Assembly (NCBI GenBank): GCA_944989445.1
Contig: CALYLW010000495.1
Location: forward strand, 186,001-250,000
Reading direction: 5' to 3'
Source of the DNA: Ampullaceana balthica
Lineage: Eukaryota > Mollusca > Gastropoda > Lymnaeidae
DNA: 64,000 bases
Shown: piece by piece, positions 33,601-45,700 of the stretch
Position numbering within the stretch: the first letter of the stretch is position 1
Layout: each line of letters begins with the position of its first letter
Program-made: the position numbers and the translations under genes
Notes under the pieces: generated by a model
Seen by the model: the letters and a program-made list of their open reading frames with translations, nothing else
The model's database searches: none
What the model was told of the DNA's origin: nothing

Positions 33601-36600
33601 GGAATTTTTAGCTTAAAGGGTCCTCCACAAACAAATAGAACATTTTTCAATTTTTTAAAATGGACTAATGTTAAGTCTCTATGTTTAGGTGGATTGTACC
33701 TTGCTCTCCGCTACACACAACATACACAAGAGATGACACAAGTCTGTGTAACGATGCAATGTTTATTCTACTATAAACAACTGTACAACTGGCTGTCTTG
33801 CCTTGACATAAAATACATCTATATATAACGGCTGTATGCTCAAGCATGCCCTCGGTCCGACCCGACCGCTTCTGGGCGACGTTAAACTCAACTCTGTTTT
33901 ACTGCAACCCTGCAGCTCCCCGGTCTATCCTGACCGGTCAGACCGCACAACACTGTGCGAACTACACAGCTTTCTGCCACACCCCGCACTCGTCTCGACT
34001 ACTCTCTTATATACCCCCCAACTGGTCTCAACTGACCCTGGCGTGTCCTCTGGTCATGTCCCTGACATATCCCGTGTGACCAGAAGTTCACTCAGACATC
34101 ACTAGACATTATTCACGTGATAGGAGTTCATACCCGTCAACAACGCCTTGACCCGACTCCAACACTGGCTCACAACAATCTCACCACAATCATTCGCAGT
34201 GATTCTCATACCCTGACATATCCCCCCTCTTCCGTTAGATTCTACTTACGGGTAGAATCTCACAATACAACAAAGTCAGGGCATGGAATCACTGCACATT
34301 ACAATTACAATAATATAATACATAATGAAATAATATCTTTCAAAATAATTTTATACACAACATTGCATGAAAAAAAAACACTAGTACATACAACACAGAG
34401 CATAAATCCACTTGGTCGTACCTTTATACGACTTCACTAACCCGCAACTCGTACGTTATCATTATCCAACAATTGACCATTTTTACGCTAGATCGTTTTA
34501 TATTTACCAACTGACTCTACTGGTTCCTCATATAAATGCCTTAAGATATTTATTCCAGGATTAGCTCCAGCATGAGATAATGTTATAGGGATAACTACTT
34601 ATCCAAACTATAGACATTTCAGCCTGATTGTATTTAACCCATTACAATCAATTATATAACAATCATGTGCATATAGTAGTCATAATCAACCTAATTCATC
34701 ATAATACTCATAATCATGAACAAAATCATTATCATCATCTCATAATTTCATAAATATATATATATATATATAAATAATTACATCTCCTTATAATGAAATT
34801 TTGCCCGAGGTCACCCGGAGCCAAAAATTATAATAAAAAACATCAGCACGAAAGTACAACCATCTCATATTTATTTACAACCATCCTTAAGTACTAACTA
34901 ACATAAGTACATAATCGCTATGAAACCTTACAATCATGTTCATATAATAATAATACTGGCCCGAGGTGACTCAGACCTCAATTTCTACCCAAATTAGTCC
35001 CCATGACAAGCAACTCTACTTGTTTTTCGACCTTCGTGACTCGGCCGAATCATAAACCTGTCCTGCGAGTCCTTGTCGGTCATGGTTTGGTTTCTGCTCA
35101 GTAATTATGATTGCCATTACCATATCTGTCATGATCCTATGATGTTATATCGTAGTTTGTCTGTGTCCACAACCATCTACCCGGCCGCCCTTGTCACAAC
35201 TTTTAAATTTTTCTTGACCTCTCAATTTCCACTATGTCTCCCCTCTATCCCCTGGTCGCCGTAACTCGACCGAATTTTGATGTAAATATCTAACCAATCA
35301 GCTGCCATATCTGCTTATTGCCGAGATAAAAAATCTGCAATAATGTTATCTTCACCTTTAATGTATTCCACGTTGAAATCGTATTCCTGTAACATCAAAG
35401 ACCACCTGGAAACTCTTGAATTTTCAAATTTAGTCGTGTTCAAATATTTTAACGCTTGGTGGTCACACTGGAGCGTAAATCTTGCCCCCATTAAATAGTA
35501 GGATAATTTCTGAATTCCCCATATTATTGCCAAGCATTCCCTCTCTATTGTTGAGTATCTAGTTTCCCTGTCAACCAGTTTACGACTAATATATTTAACC
35601 GGGTGGAGCATATTGTCTCTCTTCTGCATCAAACATGCCCCCAATCCCTTCGTTGACGCATCTGTACGAACTATAAAAGGTTCCTTAATGTCGGGCAGAA
35701 CCAAAATGGGGTTATTTGTTAAATAGTTTTGGATTGTATCCAATGCTTGTTGGCATTCCTTAGTCCAACATATATTATTAGGTTTACCTTTCTTTGTAAG
35801 GTCCGTCAATGGGGCTGTTATCGTTGAAAAATTAGGTATAAATTTATTGTAATACGCTATTAGGCCAACTAGTCCCCTTACTTGTCTCTTATTTTTGGGT
35901 CGTTCTATTTCCAACACTTTGTTTATATTGTTCATGTCTGGTTTTAAGATGCCTGCTCCAATTCTATGTCCCAGAAATTCGATTGATTCTTTACCTATTT
36001 CTAACTTAGATGGTTTAATGGTGAACCCTGCCTTTTTCAAAATCTCTAAAACCTCTCGAGTAACTCGTATATGTGACTCCCAGTCGTCTGTGTATACACA
36101 GATATCGTCAAAATAAGTAACTACCTCTTTTACTCCTTTGAATAATTTCTTAACAATTTTATTGAACGTTGCCGGTGCGGTTGCCAATCCGAATGGCATA
36201 AAGTTATATTGATATGCCCCGTCTGGGCCTTGAAAAGCTGTGTATTCTTTGCTTTTCTCCTCAAGAGGTATTTGCCAATATCCCTTTGTTAAGTCTAGTT
36301 TCGTAAAGTATTTGGCTTTATTCATGTGTTCTAGAAGTTTATCCTGGTTAGGTATAACTTCTGCTACTTTTTTTGTAATTGCGTTCAATTTTCTATAATC
36401 CACGCAAGTCCGAATCGATCCATCTTTTTTCTTAATTAAAACTAAGGGAGAGCAATATGGTGACTGTGATTCCTCGATTATACCTAGTTCTAACATCATA
36501 CTAATCTCTTCTTTTAGACTTTGAATCATATGTATAGGTATTGCGTAAGGTTTTACGTTAATGGGCTTAGAGTCTAATAATTCTATTTTGTGCGTACCCG

Positions 36601-39600
36601 CCGATGTTTTCCCTGGGATATCTGAAATGATTTCTTTGTACTCTTGCACCATATCGTCAACTTGTCTTTTCTGTTTCTCCGTTAGTTCCTTATTAATGTC
36701 AATGCCTGAATTAACCTTGACGTTGATTAACGGAATTTGCTTAATGTCTTCACTATTTACATCTTCCTCTTCTTCTTCGGCTATCACTGTGGCACTGGCA
36801 CCATTAATTGTCTTTTCATTTTTCTCTGCTGCCGATAAGTTCGCATCTGTGTTATCCATGTTATTTTCGACAAATTTTGTTAATCTGTTGAGGTGATAAA
36901 CTATACGCTTATGTCCCTTCGCAATCTCTACATTAAATTTCGATAATTTTCTCGTGACGGTGAATGGACCTTCTGAATACAGAGCGAGTTTATTTCCTTT
37001 TTTAGGTTTCAACACGAGCACTTTGTCACCAATTTGTATATCTTTCTCTCTAGCCCTTTGATCATAATATTGTTTATATTTATTTGCCTTTCCTTTCGTG
37101 ATTGCCTCTGTTTTATATAACCCTGATTTTATTCTGTTTTTGAGGTCTATTATATATTCATATGTTGTTTTACCTTCCTCTGTCGTATTTTCATTTGTTA
37201 GTATTTTCCTTAAAATTGACATTGGTCCTCTCACTTTCCGCCCGAAGAGGAGTTCATAAGGAGACATTGCCGTTGTCTCGTTCGGAACTTCCCGATATGC
37301 AAACAAAATTGCCGGCAAAAATCTATCCCAATTGTTGGGTTCCTCATCTGCCACTTTTCTTAACATGCTTTTTAAGGTGCCATTTAATCTTTCCACCATC
37401 CCGTTAGACTGTGGGTGGTAAATAGAAGAGTGACTGGATTTTATGTTAAACAATTCACACACCTGTTTGTACATATCGGAGGAGAACTGGGGCCCGTTAT
37501 CTGACAAGATCTCTTCCGGGAATCCCATTCTAGAGAATATTGTTAATAGGGCCTCATAAACGTCTTGTGTTGTTATATTTTTTAGTGCAATAGCTTCAGG
37601 CCAACGAGTAGCCATATCTACCAACGTAAGGATATATCTATTCTTATTATCACTTAATTGTAATGGCCCTACGATATCAATAGCAACCTTCTGAAATGGT
37701 GTTCCGATCACTTCCATTTGACCTAACTCTATGGGTTTTATGCTCCCCGGTGGACGTGCTTTTTGGCAAATAGGGCAAGACTTAATGAATTCCTTGATAT
37801 CTATGCTCATACGTGGCCAGAAATACTGAGAAAAAATTCTGTATTTGGTTCTTCTGACTGACATGTGTCCGGCTAATGCTGTTGTATGAGCCGTTTCTAA
37901 GACTAATCGTCGGTATGGTTTCGGAATCACCAATTTTTTTTCAACACTGTTATCTATTTTAGAAATAAATATCCTGTATAGTATATTATTGTTTATTTCA
38001 AACGTTATTATTCCTTGTTTGGTGTTTTCCACCCTCTGACTTTTAGCTTTTTGCCATAGTTTATTTAATCCACCATCCTTTGCCTGCTCCTCAGCTAAAT
38101 TGATGTGTTCAAATATTTTTGGAATTGTACTAATCACAGTTTTCATTTGTGGTCCTCCCCCTTTATCTCGTTTATTCTGGGCCCTGGTAACTACGTTACC
38201 GTGATGGAATGGTGTGTCCTCGTCTGATCTAACATTTCCTAAAATCACATCTGTTACCGGATCTTCAAAAAGGGCGGACAAAAATCTACCGCAGAGGTAA
38301 GGGGTTTTAATGTCTACTATAGCAGTTTCAAACGTTTTTATTGTCCCATCGATAAGTTTAACTGTAAAGGTCTGATCAGTCATGTATTTTTTTGGTATTA
38401 AACTCTTTCTGCACCCTACGATTGTACAGCCGGTGTCTCTAAGAAGAGAAGCTTCCTTCCCTAACAACAAGCATTTTTCGACATTTAACCTACCCGTGGA
38501 CTTTCTAAAAATATCGCTCATACTTCCCCCCCATTGTGTATTGCGAAACTGCCCCCTTTTTCTAGGTTTATACCCCTGCCACTGTATAGTACGGCCCTGT
38601 TTGCAATCTTTGCTTAGTCATCTATCCTGGCTGTACCATGGATACTTATTTCCATAGCTATATTTCTGGTCTGAGCTTTTATACTGATTTCCCTTCGCAT
38701 TTGCAGGCATCCTATTATTGGCCCATTTCTGTCGACAGTTGGCCATTATGTGACCCCTCTGACCACAGTTAAAGCATGTACCCATTACTCGGCCCTCCGT
38801 CGAGCGACTTCTAGACTTGCCTCCATATTCACCCCTATATTCCGCCACACCCCCTACCAGTGGCTGTGTATTGACTTTCCGACTTAATTGTCCTTGTCCT
38901 GCCGACTTTATATGGTCAATTTGTGTCAGTACGTCCTCACATTTGGGGGCATTATTCATTAGGATGCATTTAATAGCCTCTTCATTCATGTTCAATAATA
39001 ACTTGTTTCTACATAATAAATCCCTCAACCCCTCAAATGTTCTCTCTGTTTTTGTACTGGCCACCCAATTGTCTAAACTTCTAACCAATTTTGAGAGAAA
39101 TAATCTAAAATTATTACTCTCCGGTGCTAGACTATTCCACGCTTCCCTGTACTTCTCCCCATTAAATCCTGCATGTTGCAAAAGGAGTCGCTTGACAGTG
39201 TCATAATCATGCAGTTTTGTCCTAACGTCTTCCGTCATTAAGAATGATTGTAACTCAACCGTTAGCCTTACTTGTAGCTCTATCAGCCATTGACTTTTTG
39301 GCACTTTCGCCTGAGCCACTACATGTTCGAATGTCGCCACATATTCGTCGAGTTCTTGGGACCCGTCGAATTTTTGCAAATTTTTTAATATTTGTCGAAG
39401 GTCTTTGTTTTCTCTCGAGTGGCCTGTCATGTCCAGTTCAGTTACGTCTTTCCTTTTAATTTCTGCCAATTTCAATTCGTGCTCCCTTTCTTTCTGTCTC
39501 TGTTTCTCGTCATACTCTCTCTGTTCCTTTACCTTTTGTTCGTCTTTCTGTCTCTGTCTGTCGTCATAATCTCTCTGTTCCCTTAACCTTTCCTGTGTTT

Positions 39601-42600
39601 GAAAATCTTTCCATTGCTCTCTCACATATCCGTCTAGTTCCTCCCCTCTGAGTGCGAGTTTTTCCCCTTGTTTTTTAAACGACTCTAATTTCTCGTCCAT
39701 GTTTATACCCTTACTACTGCTTCTAGTTTCCATTCTACTTCTACAATAACTTACAACTTACTTATAATCTAGCTTCCCTTATTGTCCGTTTATATCTGAC
39801 AGGTATGCTATATCTATATATATTATCTAACAGATCAATCTTGCTATAGCACACTTCCCCAATTTAACACTATTTTATAAGTAATTAAGTACGTACTTAC
39901 TGTGGGTTATATTTCAGACATAATATCCATATACAATGAAAGTCCCATTACACAATAAATATCCATTCGTAAGAAGTTCACAAAGTCACACTTTTTGCAG
40001 TTTCCTTGTCACTTAGTAATGTTTTTCTCCACCTTGAATATCTTCTCGAACTTGTCCCGATTTGAACTGTGGTGCTGTGGGTCGTCTCGGCTCCTCAGGG
40101 TCCCACTGTAGCTGGGGCGGGAGGGTTGGTTCTGCAACTTGACCTCCCGGTACAGTTTGTAATCGTCTTCTCTCGTAGTTGGCACCGTCTGGTTCCGACG
40201 TCGTTGTTTTGCTGGTTCTGGTTCGAGGTATCTCTTGTAGTTGGTCTTCTGGCTGGTAATGTTCCGTACTGGGACTTGCTAGGCCTCGTCTATCAGAAAA
40301 TCCGCTGATACGTTGATCGTTGCGCTGTTGTAAGACGTATGCCCTACGATGGATACAGTAGTCTGTATCAGAGGCGCTGTACTGAAAAGTACAGGCGCAC
40401 ATACCGCTGTGCTGATGTGGTTCCATCCCATCTCTCGTAGTGTTTGGCGGTGCTAGGCAATCCAGAGACAATTCGGGCCCCCATGTTAAGTCTCTATGTT
40501 TAGGTGGATTGTACCTTGCTCTCCGCTACACACAACATACACAAGAGATGACACAAGTCTGTGTAACGATGCAATGTTTATTCTACTATAAACAACTGTA
40601 CAACTGGCTGTCTTGCCTTGACATAAAATACATCTATATATAACGGCTGTATGCTCAAGCATGCCCTCGGTCCGACCCGACCGCTTCTGGGCGACGTTAA
40701 ACTCAACTCTGTTTTACTGCAACCCTGCAGCTCCCCGGTCTATCCTGACCGGTCGGACCGCACAACACTGTGCGAACTACACAGCTTTCTGCCACACCCC
40801 GCACTCGTCTCGACTACTCTCTTATATACCCCCCAACTGGTCTCAACTGACCCTGGCGTGTCCTCTGGTCATGTCCCTGACATATCCCGTGTGACCAGAA
40901 GTTCACTCAGACATCACTAGACATTATTCACGTGACAGGAGTTCATACCCGTCAACAACGCCTTGACCCGACTCCAACACTGGCTCACAACAATCTCACC
41001 ACAATCATTCGCAGTGATTCTCATACCCTGACACTAAGACAAAAAAAGATTTTAATACTAATAAAATGTTTTATACTTTGTTCACCAAAATAAAAAAACT
41101 AATAACTAAATGTTTACCTTGTGGAGAGACCACAGACAGCACCAGCAGTTATAATATATCTGGCAACTCCCCAACCTACACGCTCAAACACTGCAGGAAG
41201 AGCGGCATCTTTGTCCAATAAAAAGTAAGGGCACATAAGTGTGATAACTGCAGACACACTGAAGTATGATAGGAAAATGATCAGCAGGGAAACAATTATT
41301 CCTATGGGTATTGCTCGCTGTGGGTTTTTAGTTTCCTCCCCTGTTGAACATTTTAAAAAAGAAATTATAATCCTCAATACATATAGAAGACCTATAATAT
41401 TAAAACATTAAAAAGATCTTTAAATTAAAGCTGATGTTTTCAGTTATAAAATTATTTTTGCTTGGTAAATCAAGGAAATACAATCTTACTAAATCGTAAT
41501 AGCTAACAAAATGCTACAAAATATTAATTATTCAATAATTTAACAATGAAAAATGCATTTTTTAATGGCTATCATACCTGTTGTAGCTACACAATCAAAA
41601 CCAACAAAAGCGTAAAAGCAAGTAGCTGCCCCTGCCATCATTCCTGAGAATCCAAATGGCATGAAACCTCCAGAGCCAGCTGACTTTGGAACCTGGTATG
41701 TAATTAAAACAAAGTTAAAACATTGGAAAATTATTTAATAAAAGGTGTTAGATATTTAATGAAAGACTTTGCAATTGTAGTTTCTTAAAATCTTATTTCA
41801 GGTTTTTTTGTGTTTTTTTTAAAAATACATTTCAGAGGTGGCTTTGTAGGTCAGATTGCAAATGAGAATCACGCATGACTTAAAAAGAAAATTCATCAAT
41901 ATAAAAAAAAATCTTTAGTCTTTGGTGTTCATTGTCATTCCAGATACTTTTTTTTGCACAACATTTGAGTATTCATTCTTCCTTTTGTCTTTACAATGCA
42001 TACCTAATAAAAATTAGTTTTTAAACAGTATTTTTGAGAAAAAGAGCTTGTAACTGTCCGTAATCAAGAAATGTTTCATAATTTTAATGACCCACAAGAA
42101 TTTGAAAAACACCAATTTATCAACAATCTTAATATTATCTTTTGAACTATTTAATACAAAACATTTGTTTATATTAGATTGTTAATGGGGTGGGGGGCAT
42201 ATAAAATGTGAAATATGCTGTAGTATTTTTTTTTATGAAATGGCTCAGCACTATCATGATTTTAAGAAGATGACTCTAAGAGTACTGATTCCATTTGAAA
42301 ACATCTATCATAGTAGAATTTCTATTTAAACAATACTTGATATAAAAGCAAAAATCCTGAAACAGTTTAGAGGTGACAAATAAAATGAGAGTTTCCCAGG
42401 CAAAAAAAAATTATAAATTTAGTAGATTTTGTTCAATCAAAGCAGTTGCACTTATCCATTTAGTTTAATGTGATAAGTAATAAAAAATTAACTGAATAAT
42501 CTTAATTGTTCAAGAATTGGTATGTAGCCATTTAGGTAATTGCAGTTCATCTAAAATGTCCAATGGGAATCTAAAAAAATTGTTTACTTCATACAAAAAT

Positions 42601-42639
42601 TTCAAAAGTGGTTTTAGAACCATTCTGATATAGTATATA

Positions 42640-42704
<65 letters not shown>

Positions 42705-45700
42705 AATATATATATAGTATGTTGCATTGTGAAATTAAATTAAAAAATAACAGAGTAAACAGTGGACAGTAAACTGTAGATTGCAGCGTTTAAAAATCTT
42801 CAAATGATGGAAATATCTCACAGGTGATGAAACCGTTCTATGGAATGGCATCCATTCAAAATCATGACATGTAACTTTATTGTCTTTCACTACATTTAAA
42901 GAAGAAAGTATGCATGAAAGTATAAACCTTTTGTTAGATAATAAATCTATAAAAGGGTAGCAGCAGTGAACCACAGATTCATTCACTTGTTTAAAGACAG
43001 TACAGTTATGACAATGAGACTGACCTCTTCTTGGGAGAGGTTCCAGTTGTGCCAATCTAACTTGAAAAGTCCACAGATTGTAACATAGAGAACAACAAGG
43101 AGATTGATGACAGTGAAAATGTTGTTGAACCTTGCAGACTCCTTCACTCCAAATGCCAGTAAAACTGTTACACAAACAACATAGGAAAATTTTAGCAATC
43201 ATGAAACAAATTCCTATTGCTAATTAAATAAATTTAATATGTCAAAATCAATTCATAAAAATTATATCTAAAATGTTGTCTTTTACCTTTAAAAGAATTA
43301 TATTGCTAATTCAAACAAATTTTATTTGTATAAATAGTATTGCTCTGTTCTGTAAGATTTCTTTTTATGCTCTGTGAGATAAATTCTATTTCACTTATGT
43401 GTGTTATAATTTTAATTGGATTATTTTTTAAATCTATTTAAAGATAGCATTATATTGAGGGCATTTTTTTTATTATGGAATTCATGTCAAAGGTTGCAAC
43501 TTACTAATTAATTACAAGTTAAACTTAATCACAAATAAACCCTTACTTTAAAATCATCTTGGAACACAAAGGAATTAAATCTTTATCCTTAATGTTAGAC
43601 ACATTAAGGTTTAACTCAAGAAGTCTTACCAGTTAACAACAATGTAATTCCAAATGCAAAGAAATCTGGGTATTCTGATAACTGATCAATGTGCATGGGC
43701 ATTGTGCTATTGAAAAATTTTGAAATTTTCTTGTCTATGAGTGAGTCGAAGTAAGCACTCCAGCCCCTTGCTACACTGGCAGTGCCTGAAGGATAAAGGG
43801 AAATAATTCTGATCTTACAGACAAAAGATATAAACTTAGACAATTTAGAATATTTTTTTAAAGATTATTTTTTACATTTATATATTGCTCTGGATAAGAA
43901 ACAAAGTATAAGTGTATATAAGAATTATTTAACTTTAAAAAAATCATGGCAAACATGGCTTTTTTTTTAATGGACAGAGAAGATTCATTGATTATGAAAA
44001 GCTGAGTATTTACTGAGTAAATAACTTGTATGCAAATATCTCTGTATGTCATTGTCTTTGTCAACTATTTGGCGATTAAAGGAATTCCAAGTTGTGCAAC
44101 TGCAATGGAATATTATTATTATAAAATATCTTGTTGTTATACCCATACTTTGTTATATTATATAATTTTAATTATTGAGATTTATTTCTATTGATTGATT
44201 ATTGACAATATCTTTGTAAAAAGATGATGGTAAGTAAATGAGAATTTTATATTTGTATATTTATAGCCTAATATATTGTTATAATAATTATATTACCCTA
44301 CAAAAACCATTAAATTTTAAATAAAAGGATTACAACACCATTATCATTTTTAATTCTAAGGCACAATACCCGACAATTTAGACTTAGTATTAGTATTAGA
44401 CTTAAACAAAACATTTAATTATGTTCTTAAATTTAATTTAATAGTAAACATAGTTATAAATAAAATATAACTCAAATATAAGCTATTATTATTATTTAAT
44501 AATACTATCACTATCTATTACTATTACTATTAAATTTTATACTAAAACTACTACTACTAGTATTGGGATCTAATTTTAATTTTAGTAAACTTACTTTGAC
44601 TTTGATATCATACGTAGTAATAGTAATAGTATTGTTAGTTTAGTAGTATATATACATAATTAGTAATAAATACTAGTATCGTTTTACTAATAACTAATAG
44701 TAATAGTAATAGTGCTAATGACTAATACTAATACGTGGCTAATTAATTTTGAAACTGAATAATTCTTAGTGTTTTATTAAAGTTTTAGTATTATTATTTT
44801 GTGTGTTTTCATTATATTCAAATATAACATGTGATAACTTTAACTAAATCTTTTCATTTAATTATTTAATTATATATATGCATGAGGGATCAAATTAATA
44901 AGTCTTAAGCCATTTCCGACAACCCCTCATATTTTTGAAGGGGCGATGACTCGATGGACATCATAAATTTCCACATTACGGGGGGTCGATCAACTTTTTA
45001 GTGATTAGTCCATTTTTGATGAAATAAAGTTATTCTGATTGGAAAATAAATAACCTACATATCACTTTTATATCAAACCTATATCTATAAAGGTTATTTT
45101 TTAAATTCTATTGTTCTGACATAAATGTCAAATCAAAAGAATTAAATTCTTGCCGATAACACAATAGTAATCCCTTCACATTGGATATCGTCGTACTCGT
45201 AAATTCCCGGTGCACACGTCACCGATGACGAAGCACGCTTTTATTTGAAGAAATGTGACGTAAAACGCAAAAATCGGATAAAACCGTAAGAGTCGAGTCA
45301 ATGTCGCCATGACAGTTTTTGCGTGAATTTTCCATATGCGCAGAACGATGCGCGAATGAGTATCGAAGTGCCTACCATGTAGTATCTCAAAGCATAAAAG
45401 GGAAATACACCTTATTAATAGGATTACTCTATTTAAAAATATCATGAACTACTTTATAAAGATAAAATTAAATTTTAAATGTAAATGAATAGATTATATA
45501 AATGGTTTGCACTCGTTCAAATAATTGCATGTAATCTCTCTTATCAGCAGTGAAAAATTCAGTGCCTGGGTTCACCTTTGACATACTGTCACAACAGCAG
45601 CACATCTTTAACTCAAAGATAACTTGTCTCCAACATAAATTAAACATTGATGTTAATTGTAATCTTACAGCAAGATCTCACTGTGTACATTTTAGTGAGA

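Larger units (their letters stand above)
33669..41033 (-). mobile_element. Gmr1-like Ty3/gypsy LTR retrotransposon, 7365 bp, apparently intact
   Basis: Two 550-bp LTRs (TG...CA) bound a coding region on the minus strand. The 4-bp flanks CTAA (33665-33668, 41034-41037) are the target duplication. A primer-binding site abuts the 5' LTR and a purine tract abuts the 3' LTR. Gag and pol are both full length and in one frame separated by a single TGA. The RT and RNase H are Ty3/gypsy type, but integrase precedes RT, the order known for Gmr1-like elements and otherwise for Ty1/copia. Two LTR differences in 550 bp imply a young insertion. It sits in the transporter intron in the same direction as the gene. 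Confidence 0.95.

Noticed and set aside
33836..34105. 89- and 77-codon open frames in the LTRs (also at 40651-40920)
   Set aside because: Both lie inside LTRs on the strand opposite to the element and occur twice only because the LTR does.
34234..35314. Envelope gene of the LTR element
   Set aside because: No ORF of suitable length, signal peptide or membrane segment on the coding strand.
42735..43202. 155-codon minus-strand ORF
   Set aside because: It overlaps CAT exon 5 in another frame; the conserved [10 protein letters not shown] frame is the real one.
45176..45445. Possible 89-codon minus-strand gene
   Set aside because: No recognisable domain; it includes GC-richer sequence that may be a repeat fragment, but neither ends nor relatives are visible.
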